Assembly: GCA_035635575.1 (NCBI GenBank)
Contig: DASQAV010000097.1
Span: 1-42,483, forward strand
Source of the DNA: WS-7 sp035635575
Lineage (GTDB): Bacteria > Eisenbacteria > RBG-16-71-46 > SZUA-252
Direction: 5' to 3'
Length of the DNA stretch: 42,483 bases
Positions within the stretch are counted from its first letter, which is position 1, and every line of letters starts with the position of its first letter. The position numbers were made by a program, and so were the translations under genes. Under the pieces are notes generated by a model. The model saw nothing but the letters and a program-made list of their open reading frames with translations, made no database searches and had not been told where the DNA came from. This document shows positions 25,176 through 34,033 of the stretch, in pieces.

Positions 25176-26039
25176 ATGGAAAACGAGATGAACGCGCGCG
25201 AAGCGATCAGCCAAACGAACCCACTTCGACTCATGGGGATCCTTGCTCATCCGGACGACGAGTCTCTGGGTTGTGGTGGCGTATTTGCGCGGTACTCAGC
25301 CGAGAGGGTCGAGTGCTACCTCGTCACCGCGACACGCGGCGATCGCGGGCGGTTCCATGGAATGCCGCCGGGTGACGCGGGACACCCGGGTGCGGAGGCG
25401 TTGAGCCGCATTCGCGAGTCAGAGCTGCGAGCCGCGGCATCGACCCTGGGGATCCGCGAGGTCTCCTTCCTCGACTACGGCGACGGCGTTCTCGACCGCG
25501 CCGATCCGCGTCAGGCGATCGACCGGATCGCGGCACATCTCAGACGCGTCCGCCCGCAAGTGGTATTGACGTTTGCGCCCGAGGGGGGCTACGGGCACCC
25601 GGACCACATCGCGATCTCCCAGTTCACGTCTGCGGCCATCCTGGCGGCCGCCGATGCCACGCACGCCGGCGACGCGGCCAAGCACGCGCCGCACGCGGTC
25701 TCGAAGCTCTACCAGATGGCGTGGCCCGAGGCGAAGGTGACGGCCTACCAGAAGGCGTTCAAGAAGCTCACCTCCAAGGTGGATGGGGTCGAGCGAGAGA
25801 CCCATCCCTGGCCCGAGTGGTCGGTGACGACCGTGATCGATACGCGAGAGGTCTGGCCGGTCGTCTGGCGTGCGGTCTCCTGCCATGAGTCCCAGGTGGG
25901 GGCATACGAGCAGCTCCGGAATCTCGACCCGGAGCATCACGAGATCATCTGGGGCTGGCAGCATTTCTACCGCGCGATGAGCACGGTGAACGGCGGGAGG
26001 GTGCGGGAGACCGACCTGTTCGAAGGGCTGCGCACGTGA
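25176..26039 (+). CDS. PIG-L/LmbE family deacetylase
   Basis: 287 residues. The zinc-site signature AHPDDE (24-29) and the downstream GHPDH are both intact, as in PIG-L/LmbE enzymes that remove the acetyl group from N-acetylglucosaminyl lipids, thiols or related amino-sugar conjugates. The frame is open upstream to 25116, but the N-terminal strand of the domain begins after the ATG at 25176. An ATG at 25188 in the same frame is an equally good start. It is not clearly coupled to a neighbour; 55 bases separate it from the transporter gene. Substrate unknown. A second family member lies at 34619. Confidence 0.9.
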   Translation: MENEMNAREAISQTNPLRLMGILAHPDDESLGCGGVFARYSAERVECYLVTATRGDRGRFHGMPPGDAGHPGAEALSRIRESELRAAASTLGIREVSFLDYGDGVLDRADPRQAIDRIAAHLRRVRPQVVLTFAPEGGYGHPDHIAISQFTSAAILAAADATHAGDAAKHAPHAVSKLYQMAWPEAKVTAYQKAFKKLTSKVDGVERETHPWPEWSVTTVIDTREVWPVVWRAVSCHESQVGAYEQLRNLDPEHHEIIWGWQHFYRAMSTVNGGRVRETDLFEGLRT

Positions 26040-26094
26040 CCGAGGTTGACGTGAGCTCTGTTCCCCTTGCCCCTGCTTGTCCTATTGTACCCGC

Positions 26095-28083
26095 ATGAAA
26101 CCTGCCGGGGCCGTTGACCGCATCTGGAAACCCAGAGAGCTCACGGTACGCGGCCTCGTCATCGGCGCGCTCATCACCACGATCTTCACCGCGGCGAACA
26201 TCTACCTCGGCCTCAAGGTCGGTCTCACCTTCGCTTCATCCATCCCCGCGGCCGTGATCTCGATGGCCATCCTGAGCGCCGTGAAGGATTCCTCGATCCT
26301 CGAGAACAACATCGTCCAGACTGTCGCCTCCGCGGCCGGCACGCTCTCGGCGATCATCTTCGTCCTGCCGGGGCTTGTGATCGTGGGCTGGTGGACGGGA
26401 TTCCCCTTCTGGCAATCCTTCCTGATCTGCCTGAGCGGCGGCGTGCTCGGCGTGGTGTTCACGATCCCGCTCCGGCGCGCGCTGGTGACGCACTCCGACC
26501 TGCCCTACCCCGAGGGGGTCGCCGCGGCCGAGGTGCTGAAGGTCGGCTCCGGCACGCGCGGTGAAACGAAGGACGAGACGGGCGAGGCAAGAGAAGGGCT
26601 CGTGGCCGTGATGCTGGGCTCGGTCGCATCGGCGGGGCTGGCCATCGTGACGGCGACGCGCATCGCGGCCGCGGAAGTGACCGGCTTCTTCCGTGTCGGG
26701 GCTTCGAGCTCGAGCGGGTACAACGTCGCCTGGTCGTTGGCACTTCTCGGTGCGGGCCATCTGGTCGGACTGTCGGTCGGCATGGCGATGCTGACCGGCC
26801 TCGTGATCTCGTGGGGGATCGCGGTGCCGATCCTGACCTCCATGCAACCGGCCGCCGAAGGCGTGACGCTCGCCGCCCACACCCTCTCGATCTGGCGAAC
26901 CCAGGTGCGGTTCATCGGCGCCGGCGCGATCGCCGTCGCCGCGGTCTACACGCTCGCCACCCTGGCCAAGCCGGTCATCGGCGGACTCGTCAGCACGCTC
27001 GCCGCCTCTCGTGCCGCTGCCTCCCGCGACGATCGTGACCGGGATCTCTCTCCGAGATGGATTGTCGCGCTCACGGCCGCCTGCCTCGTCATCGCCGCGT
27101 GGCTCGCCTATACCTTCGCCAAGTCGACGGCGCTCGCCCCCAGCGCGCTCACGCTCACGCTGATCGCGGTGCCGTTCGTCCTGATCGGCGGGTTTCTCAT
27201 CGCGGGGATCTGCGGCTACATGGCCGGCCTCATCGGCGCCTCGAACAGTCCGATCTCGGGCGTCGGCATCCTGTCGATCGTGTTGTGCGCGTCGGCGCTC
27301 GTCCTCGCGGTGCCGCCGACTCCGGAGACGCGGCCCGCGCTTCTCGCCTTCGCGCTCTTCATCACCGCGATCGTTTTCGCGTGCGCGACGATCTCGAACG
27401 ACAACCTGCAAGACTTGAAGACCGGCCAGCTCGTCGGCGCCTCGCCCAGGCGCCAGCAGATCGCGCTCATCGTGGGGGTGGCCGCCGGCGCGTCCGTGAT
27501 CCCATCGGTGCTCAACCTGCTCGCCAAGGCGTATGGATTCGCCGGAGCCGCGAACGTCGGCGTCGTGGCGCCCAATCCGCTTCCCGCGCCGCAGGCGACG
27601 CTCATCTCGGCTCTCGCCCAGGGCGTGATCGGCGGCAGCCTCGATTGGAAGATGCTGGGCATCGGCGCGCTCGTCGGCGTCGGGCTCATCTTGCTGGACA
27701 CAACGCTGGGCGCGATGAAGAAGCTGCGCATTCCTCCCCTGGCCGTCGGCATCGGGATCTACCTCCCGATGTCGGCAACCTTCGCGGTCGTGGTCGGAGC
27801 GGTGCTCTCTGCCTGGTACAACCGGCGCGCCCGCTCGATGCCGAATGCGGGTCGCGCCGAGCGGCTCGGCACGCTCGTGGCGTCGGGATTGATCGTGGGC
27901 GAGAGCCTGTGGGGCGTGATCAACGCCGGTCTCATTGTCGGCTTCTCGAAGGACGCGCCGATCGGGCTCGTGCCCGAGGAGTTCGCTCCAGCCCCGTGGC
28001 TGGGAGTGCTGGGCTTCGTGGGGGTGATCGTCTGGCTCTATGGGTGGATGCTCCGGCGTTCCGCGGCGGCGCGATCAAGTTAA
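26095..28083 (+). CDS. OPT family oligopeptide transporter
   Basis: 662 residues with some 14-16 hydrophobic helices. The N-terminal WKPRELTVRGLVIGALITTI and NIYLGLKVGLTFASSIPAAVI are characteristic of the OPT family, as are the later SDLPYPEGVAAAEVL and ISNDNLQDLKTGQLVGASP. OPT proteins import peptides or metal chelates by proton symport; the substrate cannot be told from sequence. The ATG at 26095 is taken because the family N-terminus starts right there. It converges with the barrel gene, with only 9 bases between the two stops. Confidence 0.95.
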   Translation: MKPAGAVDRIWKPRELTVRGLVIGALITTIFTAANIYLGLKVGLTFASSIPAAVISMAILSAVKDSSILENNIVQTVASAAGTLSAIIFVLPGLVIVGWWTGFPFWQSFLICLSGGVLGVVFTIPLRRALVTHSDLPYPEGVAAAEVLKVGSGTRGETKDETGEAREGLVAVMLGSVASAGLAIVTATRIAAAEVTGFFRVGASSSSGYNVAWSLALLGAGHLVGLSVGMAMLTGLVISWGIAVPILTSMQPAAEGVTLAAHTLSIWRTQVRFIGAGAIAVAAVYTLATLAKPVIGGLVSTLAASRAAASRDDRDRDLSPRWIVALTAACLVIAAWLAYTFAKSTALAPSALTLTLIAVPFVLIGGFLIAGICGYMAGLIGASNSPISGVGILSIVLCASALVLAVPPTPETRPALLAFALFITAIVFACATISNDNLQDLKTGQLVGASPRRQQIALIVGVAAGASVIPSVLNLLAKAYGFAGAANVGVVAPNPLPAPQATLISALAQGVIGGSLDWKMLGIGALVGVGLILLDTTLGAMKKLRIPPLAVGIGIYLPMSATFAVVVGAVLSAWYNRRARSMPNAGRAERLGTLVASGLIVGESLWGVINAGLIVGFSKDAPIGLVPEEFAPAPWLGVLGFVGVIVWLYGWMLRRSAAARSS

Positions 28084-28092
28084 CGACTCGCG

Positions 28093-29316
28093 CTAATAGT
28101 CCAGATAGATCCCGATACCACCTCCCACGAGCGGCTGCGTTCCGATGAAATCGAGCGTCAGCGACTTCCGGGACTCCGATTCCCAGCTGATGACGAAGAG
28201 ACTGAGGAGGAGTCCAACCCGGGTCCGGGAATCGGAGCTCAGAAACCGGTCGAAGCCCACGTCGAATTGACCACCGATCCGCCAGCGTTCCAGCCACTCC
28301 TCTCGGCGTCCCGAGGCGACGACGATGCCGCTCTGGAGTGAGTCGTAGTCCATCTTCGCGCTCTCCCGAACCCAGAAGAGCGCGGGGCCGATATCCGACC
28401 GGAAGCTCCAGTTCCTGCCCACCGGGAGATCCAGCCCCGCGTTCAACCCCAGATCCACGATTTGAAGGCGCGAGCTCCGTGGGTAATCGATCTGCGTCGG
28501 TGTCACGTAATTGAACTTGGGCCGGCCCGCCTCCTTCGAGTAACCCACGCTCAAGCCAAGTCGACCAACGCTCCCAACCCGCCTGAAACCGCGCAGGGCG
28601 GCTCGCCAGCCTCCTTCCTTGTGCTCCTCGCTGACGGCTTCTGGACCGGCATAGATCCAGGAAAAGTCTCCGGCAATCACGAACGGAGGCCGCCCCCGGC
28701 TGGCTGCCGTGCTCGAGTGCCCTCGCACGACCAGGTCCTCGACCCACACCCAGCCCGCGGGAGTCCGTCCGTCGGCCGTGCTCACCTGCACCCAGCGTAC
28801 GTCGTCGAGCACACGCGAACCGTGAACCACCACGTTTGTTCCCCTCGGCAGATCGGCCAAGAGCTCGGCACCCACTTGGTCACCACCCGCGTCGTCCCAC
28901 ATCGGTGCATCCTGCGCCGACGAATCCGCGGGTGACACGGTGGCCAGAGTTCCTTCTACCCATCGCGCCTTGGGCCGGCGTTTCGATGGAGGTGCCTGGC
29001 TCCCGCCATCGGTCCCGGAATTCGAGAAGTCATAGGGACTGTCGTCATCGTCATCATCCTTGTCGTCTTTGTCCTTCTTCTTCTCATCCCCCGGCCTCTC
29101 TTTCTCGCTGTCCGGTGTCTTGGGAACCCGCTGCTTCTCCCCTTCTGGGTCAGGACCAGGGGAATCCGACCATCCCTCTGCTCCGACCGTGAGACTCGAG
29201 ACAGTCGAAGGTGCCTGGGGTACAGCGGAAGCGGAGGGGACAAGAAGGAGAGAAAGCAGCGTCAGGGTCCCCAAGGCTGCGACGAGGGAAGCGAGCGCTG
29301 TCGGGACCCGGGGCAT
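28093..29316 (-). CDS. Envelope protein: signal peptide, acidic linker, SH3-like domain and beta-barrel
   Basis: 407 residues from the ATG at 29316, with GGAGG 9 bases upstream. A signal peptide (1-31) is followed by a low-complexity charged stretch (about 55-95) of Lys/Glu then Asp, including six Asp in a row. A small SH3-like region follows (about 125-200; RGTNVVVHGSRVLDDVRWVQVS and GWVWVEDLV), and finally about 200 residues of amphipathic strands ending in GGGIGIYLDY, typical of an outer-membrane barrel. The C-terminal aromatic residue fits barrel-assembly recognition. SH3-like domains often bind peptidoglycan peptides and the acidic linker could bind calcium, so a wall-to-outer-membrane tether is a reasonable guess. 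It is 50 bases downstream of the metalloprotease on the same strand and may share its transcript. Confidence 0.75.
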   Translation of the reverse strand: MPRVPTALASLVAALGTLTLLSLLLVPSASAVPQAPSTVSSLTVGAEGWSDSPGPDPEGEKQRVPKTPDSEKERPGDEKKKDKDDKDDDDDDSPYDFSNSGTDGGSQAPPSKRRPKARWVEGTLATVSPADSSAQDAPMWDDAGGDQVGAELLADLPRGTNVVVHGSRVLDDVRWVQVSTADGRTPAGWVWVEDLVVRGHSSTAASRGRPPFVIAGDFSWIYAGPEAVSEEHKEGGWRAALRGFRRVGSVGRLGLSVGYSKEAGRPKFNYVTPTQIDYPRSSRLQIVDLGLNAGLDLPVGRNWSFRSDIGPALFWVRESAKMDYDSLQSGIVVASGRREEWLERWRIGGQFDVGFDRFLSSDSRTRVGLLLSLFVISWESESRKSLTLDFIGTQPLVGGGIGIYLDY

Positions 29317-29366
29317 GAATACCTCCGGAAGTACGGGCCCTGCCACACCGGCGAGTCGGGGCAGGC

Positions 29367-31289
29367 TCACTTGAGGATCACGACTCGGCGCATTTCGGTG
29401 GAGCGCTCGGCATCCAAACGCAGAAAATAGACCCCGGATGCGACTTTGCGATCTGCAGCATCCACCCCCGACCAGGAGGCACGGTGCCACCCGCCGGGGA
29501 TCGAGCCGTCGACCAGGGTGCGCACCCGTCGCCCGCTCGCATCGTAAACACTCAGGCGGACCCGGCTCGTCTGCGGCACGCTGAAGTCGAACGTCGCGCC
29601 CGACCGGGACGGATTCGGACGTGCTGGGGACAGGGAGAGCACCGCCGGGACGGCGCCGGACAAGGTCAGGGTATCCCGTGCGAGAGCGGTCTCGATCCCA
29701 GCCGAGGTGCGGGCGCGGGCTTCCACTACGTGGAAGCCGTCATTTTGCGGGCGGGGGGTCCACAAGTACTCCTCCGAATAGGAGGAGAACGCTCCATCCG
29801 CCGGTGTCGCGAGTTCCCATGAGCCGCCGTCGATGCGACACTCCACGCGGTCGATGGTCGCGATCGTCATATCGTGCGGGGGTGAATACGCTGAATTCGG
29901 ATTCAGGTTCTTGAAGGGCACGACGGTGACGGTGCCTGTCCAGTGGGGTGTCGGGTTGGAGCTCGGGCTGGATTCCGTATGAGCCAGGGTGATCAGCGGA
30001 TTGCGGTCCACAACGTCGATGACGCCATTCCCGTCCGCATCCCTCCATCCGATCTGGTCTCGAGTCTTCTGGCAGACGCGGGACGAGTCGTTCTGGTTCA
30101 TGATGCACAGGGCCAGCCCGGACGGATCGTCGCTCGCGTTCCAGTAACCCGAGCGCTCTTCGACGGTGTCGTACTCATCGGTGGCCATGAAAATGTGGCC
30201 GGTCTCGTGCATCGGCACTTCCACGGCGTACTCCAGCGCGCCGATGGGATAAGCGTAGGTAGCATAGCGCGACATGTAGAACCAAGGACCGCCAAGGTAC
30301 GCGAACGCACTCCCCCCTCCCGCGAAGAGCCCTTGGTTCACGCTCGGATCACTATCGACGATGAAGATGGAGTAGCACCAGTTGGTCCTGAAACGATCAC
30401 GGATCGAATTGTCGTAGGCATAGCACTTGTAGTAGGCGTTGTCTCCGGTCCAGCCTTGGGAGGCGAGGGCCTCGTCCACCCAGCGGGCGTCATCGTGGAT
30501 CCTCCACTCGATCGGAACGCCGCTGACCGGCACGTCGGCGTGAATATCAACGATGAACGTGAGGAATGCCGCGGGGCCTCCGCGGCGGACCCAGGCATCG
30601 AGCGCCAGCTGCACGCCCGCGAGCGATAGGGTCTTCTCCTCCTCCGTCCATTCATACGTCCCTCCGGCTGATTCCAGGAGCCACACTCCGACGGCTACGG
30701 ATCCGGCCATGTACTCGCTCGTGTCGTACACATCCCCCCCAAGGGGGCGGGCGCCAAGAGCGGCATGTCTCGAAAGTGGCTGGCCGTTGTGGATGAGCGT
30801 GGGCCGCGGCCCCGCATCGCGGGGGCTGAGAAGACCGGCGGCAAAGGGCGGTCCTTCGCCCCGGTCGCTCGAGATCCTCTTCATTTCCAGCGACCGGTTC
30901 CACACCCGGGCAGCCAAGGCGGCCGAAGCATGCCGCGGTGCGATCCGCGTGACGTCCACGGAATCTCCCGTAGCATCGTCAATCCAAGCTGACGACACGA
31001 GTCTCGAGAGAGCCGCGTTGTCTGCGTAGAGTACCGCCGCGCCCTCCGGGTAGAGGACCGACACATGTCCGCCCGCGGCTTCCGCCGCGTCCACGAACTC
31101 ACGCGCGTCGCCGGGCGAGCCCTTTCTCAAGACGACGAAGGACCTTGGTGCGAGGGCCCAGGACTTTCGGGGGCTCTGGGCGAAGGCTGCCCGGGTGGTG
31201 GCTGGATGTAGAGTTACCGCGGCAAGGAGCGCAAGACCCATGAGCCGCGCCTCAGCGGTAGCCTGGGACCAGAGTTGCCAGCGCGCCAT
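29367..31289 (-). CDS. Secreted zinc metalloprotease, M64-like, with FlgD-like C-terminal domain
   Basis: 640 residues; the ATG at 31289 has AGGGG 6 bases upstream. A signal peptide (hydrophobic 16-36) leads to an extracytoplasmic protein. HETGH (361-365) followed by D371-E-Y gives the HExxHxxxxxDEY pattern of peptidase family M64 and related metzincin-like enzymes. The calcium-loop-like DADGNGVIDVVD lies further on. The last 85 residues form a FlgD-type Ig domain (LSVYDASGRRVRTLVDG, then SGVYFLRL, ending in RRVVILK), the sorting tail seen on three other proteins here. It is likely extracellular; substrate unknown. Confidence 0.82.
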   Translation of the reverse strand: MARWQLWSQATAEARLMGLALLAAVTLHPATTRAAFAQSPRKSWALAPRSFVVLRKGSPGDAREFVDAAEAAGGHVSVLYPEGAAVLYADNAALSRLVSSAWIDDATGDSVDVTRIAPRHASAALAARVWNRSLEMKRISSDRGEGPPFAAGLLSPRDAGPRPTLIHNGQPLSRHAALGARPLGGDVYDTSEYMAGSVAVGVWLLESAGGTYEWTEEEKTLSLAGVQLALDAWVRRGGPAAFLTFIVDIHADVPVSGVPIEWRIHDDARWVDEALASQGWTGDNAYYKCYAYDNSIRDRFRTNWCYSIFIVDSDPSVNQGLFAGGGSAFAYLGGPWFYMSRYATYAYPIGALEYAVEVPMHETGHIFMATDEYDTVEERSGYWNASDDPSGLALCIMNQNDSSRVCQKTRDQIGWRDADGNGVIDVVDRNPLITLAHTESSPSSNPTPHWTGTVTVVPFKNLNPNSAYSPPHDMTIATIDRVECRIDGGSWELATPADGAFSSYSEEYLWTPRPQNDGFHVVEARARTSAGIETALARDTLTLSGAVPAVLSLSPARPNPSRSGATFDFSVPQTSRVRLSVYDASGRRVRTLVDGSIPGGWHRASWSGVDAADRKVASGVYFLRLDAERSTEMRRVVILK

Positions 31290-31396
31290 GATGTCCCCTG
31301 ACGGGGAGCGCTTCCGGCGGCAGCCGCCCCATCAAGACCAGCTTAGCAGAATCATACTTGTTGCGCCGCCCTCTGGACCGGCGCACGCTCAATGGC

Positions 31397-32401
31397 ATGA
31401 GCCATGATGGAAAACCTGCCACTCTCGCGGACGGCCTCCGCATTTCGCTGGAATCGGTCATCACCACCGCCGAGCTCCGCCGGCGTCCTCACCGGGCCCC
31501 GGATTACGAAGGGGAGAATCGAGCCTTGGTGTCTCTCGCTGGAGAGATGGCCAGCACACCCCGCAATGTGCTTCAGAAACTCGCCGAAAACGCTCTCGGT
31601 CTCTGCCGAGCGCAGTCGGCGGGCATCAGCATTCTCGAGGAACATGACGGTCAACGGATGTTCCGCTGGCACGCCGTGGCGGGGCGATGGGCAGGCTATC
31701 TCGGGTGTGTGATGCCGCGCGAGATCAGCCCGTGCGGAACGGTGCTCGACCGAAACGCGTCGCTCCTGATGTCACGCCCGGAGCGGCACTTCCCGTTCCC
31801 GCCCGAGGTCACACCCGGGATCGAGGAAGTGCTCCTGGTCCCGTTCCATGTCTCGGGAAAACCGATCGGAACCATCTGGGTGATCGCGCACGACGCTACT
31901 CGCCAGTTCGATGCTGAGGACGATCGCCTCCTGCGCAGCTTGGGGCAATTCGCGTCCTCGGCATATCAGGTCCTCGGATCTCTGGATGCGCTTCGCGAAA
32001 GTGAGCAGCGCTTCCGCCAACCCGGAGCCAGGAGCGAGCCGAGGCGCATTCTCGTTGTCGACGACAACCAGGATGCCGCCGAGAGCCTCTCCCTTCTTCT
32101 CACCTCGGCGGGACATTCCGTGCAGGTTGCCTTCGACGGCGATGCCGCGCTCCGGGTCGGGGCGGAGTTCGAGCCCGAGCTGGTGTTTCTCGACATTGGG
32201 ATGCCGAAGACGAATGGCTATGACGCCGCGCGCAATATGCGCGCCGAGAGCTGGGGCAAGTCGGTTCATCTCGTCGCCCTGACGGGATGGGGTCAGGAAG
32301 AAGACAAGCGGCGCGCCGAGGCGGCGGGATTCAACGCTCATCTCGTGAAGCCCGTCTCTCCCGAGGCGCTTCGGGAGCAGATCGCCGCGCTACGCTCGTA
32401 A
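31397..32401 (+). CDS. GAF domain fused directly to a response-regulator receiver domain
   Basis: 334 residues from the ATG at 31397. Residues of about 45-195 form a GAF sensor domain (ENALGLCRAQSAGISILEE, then VPFHVSGKPIGTIWV). Residues 216-332 form a receiver domain with D222/D223, phosphoacceptor D266, T296 and K318, all intact. Between them LRESEQRFRQ (199-208) is the usual lead-in to a PAS domain and histidine kinase in hybrid kinases, yet the receiver starts within 10 residues. The kinase core (PAS, HisKA, HATPase) is thus absent, and no output domain follows. Either the protein works as a single-domain-type phosphorelay part with a sensor, or it arose by internal deletion. No kinase gene is adjacent. 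Confidence 0.88.
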   Translation: MSHDGKPATLADGLRISLESVITTAELRRRPHRAPDYEGENRALVSLAGEMASTPRNVLQKLAENALGLCRAQSAGISILEEHDGQRMFRWHAVAGRWAGYLGCVMPREISPCGTVLDRNASLLMSRPERHFPFPPEVTPGIEEVLLVPFHVSGKPIGTIWVIAHDATRQFDAEDDRLLRSLGQFASSAYQVLGSLDALRESEQRFRQPGARSEPRRILVVDDNQDAAESLSLLLTSAGHSVQVAFDGDAALRVGAEFEPELVFLDIGMPKTNGYDAARNMRAESWGKSVHLVALTGWGQEEDKRRAEAAGFNAHLVKPVSPEALREQIAALRS

Positions 32402-32440
32402 TCCAGATCGCTCCCAATACCCGCGTGTTGACGAAGCAGA

Positions 32441-32475
32441 AGACGGCAGTCGCGCTGGACCGCGATCTGCCGTCT
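32441..32475 (-). terminator. Long hairpin terminator after the pilin gene
   Basis: AGACGGCAG (32441-32449) pairs with CTGCCGTCT (32467-32475), and the stem continues inside with TCGCG/CGCGA around a six-base loop; one T is bulged. That is about 14 base pairs, starting 20 bases after the pilin stop on the minus strand and followed there by a short pyrimidine-rich stretch. It lies between convergent genes and may also serve the GAF-receiver gene. Confidence 0.72.
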
Positions 32476-32495
32476 GAGGTTCCTGGGTTCGGCGA

Positions 32496-32900
32496 TTAGC
32501 CGTTGGTCAGCGTCAGCGTCAGAAGCGCCGTCTTGCCAAAACCCTTGATCGTATAGCCGGTCGTCGCACAGGGATTCGCTCCGAAGACTCCGGACGCGGC
32601 CGGATCCGCAGCCCACGTCGCGGCGTCATTCGCTCCCGTGAACGGGTTCTTGGGCCAAGTGCCGCTCGGCAAGTTCGCCAGCACGGCGGCGTTGTCCGCG
32701 GCCACCGGATACGTACCGGTATTCTTCACCGCGAAGTCCTCGATCGCCAGCTGGAAGCTGTGCATGTTCGCCTTCACGCTCGCCTCGCGAGCACGGTCCT
32801 GCATCGCGATGAAGTTCGGAATCGCGATCGCCGCCAGAATCCCGATGATCACAACCACGATCATCAGCTCGATGAGTGTGAAACCCTTCGAGTTCCTCAT
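32496..32900 (-). CDS. Type IV pilin-like protein (prepilin)
   Basis: 134 residues. The class III leader MRNSKG is cut between G6 and F7 in the canonical FTLIELM, with E11 (Glu5 of the mature protein) present, followed by the usual hydrophobic helix (VVVIIGILAAIAIP) that packs into the pilus core. The C-terminal head contains a single clear Cys plus a few beta strands and is short, as in geopilin- or Myxococcus-like minor and major pilins. The ATG at 32900 has GAGG about 10 bases upstream. It is a single gene behind a sigma-54 promoter, the arrangement expected for a major pilin (pilA) controlled by a PilSR-type system. The rest of the pilus machinery is not in the window. Confidence 0.93.
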   Translation of the reverse strand: MRNSKGFTLIELMIVVVIIGILAAIAIPNFIAMQDRAREASVKANMHSFQLAIEDFAVKNTGTYPVAADNAAVLANLPSGTWPKNPFTGANDAATWAADPAASGVFGANPCATTGYTIKGFGKTALLTLTLTNG

Positions 32901-32980
32901 GTGTCGCTGACCTCCTCGCCGTACGACTCCTTGGATGTGCTGAAACGATATGCTCAAATTGAGCCTACCGTTAAGCTAGA

Positions 32981-32996
32981 AGCAACGCACATGCCA
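32981..32996 (-). promoter_or_regulatory. Sigma-54 (RpoN) promoter of the pilin gene
   Basis: The minus strand reads TGGCATGTGCGTTGCT. Against the RpoN consensus TGGCAC-R-N4-TTGC-W only the sixth base differs; the -24 GG and -12 GC are intact with correct spacing. Transcription should begin near 32970, giving a leader of about 70 bases before the pilin ATG. Pilin genes are classic RpoN targets. Confidence 0.8.
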
Positions 32997-33189
32997 TGCT
33001 GTCATACCAGGGGATGTCCGTTCTCCCGTGTACTTACTCGCGGGGAACGGCATGAATCAGGGACGCTCGCAGATCCATGCGTAAATATTCCCTGAACGCG
33101 AGCGCCGCAGCGGTTATGGCCGAAGGGAGCCACGGGGGAGCCCTCCCCGTCCGTTCTATGCGATACGCACGCGGCTTTTCCCGGGAATA
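32997..33189. other. Intergenic region with several inverted repeats, upstream of pilin and rhomboid genes
   Basis: The region separates two divergent genes. CCGTTC-T-CCCG (33018-33028) can pair with CGGGGAACGG (33041-33050) with one bulged T. Further on, CGCTCGC and GCGAGCG form a 7-base inverted repeat about 28 bases apart, surrounding an AT-rich GTAAATATT (33082-33090) that stands out here. These could be enhancer-type sites for an RpoN activator or a leader structure of the rhomboid gene. I see no open frame. Confidence 0.4.
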
Positions 33190-33936
33190 GTGCAGGATGT
33201 GGGGGTCGAGCGAGCACAGGGACCCTCGTCGTCAGCCGAACCCCATGGGGAGCTATCCAAGTTGGTAAAGAATGACGTCGGGCCGTCCACCGGACTCCGT
33301 GAGGTGTTGTTTCCCAAGCAGGGCTTCTCTGCGACCGAGCTGCTCCTCGCCATCAATCTGGTCGTCGCCGCCGGCCTCCTCCTCGCCTGGGGTAGAGACT
33401 ACGGGGTGAACCTCCACCATTGGGCCGAGGTGCGGTGGGGCGCCGTGCGTGCGGACCAAGCCTACGGCTGGTGGCTACCCACGATCTTCATGCACGTGGG
33501 TCCCGGCCACCTCACCCGCAACATGGTTGCGCTCCTCGTTGCCTCGGGCGCGCTGGAGTTTCTGGTGGGAGGCGGCTGGACGCTCGCGGCCTATCTGATC
33601 ACGGGGCTGGGCGCGGCGTGGGTGTCATACGCAGGCCACGGAGCGCCGCCGCTGAGCATCGGGGCGTCCGGCGCGATCTTCGGCCTGCTCGGGTGCACCG
33701 TCTCCTTCATCATCCGCCGACATCGCATGTTCAACTACGCCCAGCGGTGGAAGGTATGGCGCGTCTACGTTCCCCTGTCCATCTTGCTCATCCTACCCGC
33801 CCTCGTGAACGCCGATGTCCACGCCCATGTCGGAGGCTTCGCGTGGGGGCTGATCCTCGGAGTGTGGCTGCCTCCGCACGAGCGCGTCCGCAAGCTCGCC
33901 GCGGTGGACTCGCTGGGAGACGAACCGGTGGTGTGA
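33190..33936 (+). CDS. Rhomboid-family intramembrane serine protease
   Basis: 248 residues if the GTG at 33190 is used, with GGGA a few bases upstream; the first 45 residues are hydrophilic and poorly conserved-looking, so a later start is possible. Six hydrophobic helices follow. The rhomboid hallmarks are present: FMHVGPGHLTRNM (H107, N111), GASGAIFG with nucleophile S160, and HAHVGGFAWG with catalytic H213. It cleaves single-pass membrane proteins within the membrane; the substrate is unknown. Downstream genes are co-directional but about 100 bases away. Confidence 0.9.
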   Translation: MQDVGVERAQGPSSSAEPHGELSKLVKNDVGPSTGLREVLFPKQGFSATELLLAINLVVAAGLLLAWGRDYGVNLHHWAEVRWGAVRADQAYGWWLPTIFMHVGPGHLTRNMVALLVASGALEFLVGGGWTLAAYLITGLGAAWVSYAGHGAPPLSIGASGAIFGLLGCTVSFIIRRHRMFNYAQRWKVWRVYVPLSILLILPALVNADVHAHVGGFAWGLILGVWLPPHERVRKLAAVDSLGDEPVV

Positions 33937-34033
33937 GGGAAACGCGATCCGCCGGCCGAAAATGCTCTATGCTCGAGGGGCCATCCACCGTGTCACGGGA
34001 TTCACCCGCCGAGCGCCGTGAGAGGGAAACGCC

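Noticed and set aside
26046..26088. TTGACG and TATTGT as a promoter for the OPT gene
   Set aside because: The spacer is about 31 bases, far beyond the usable 16-19.
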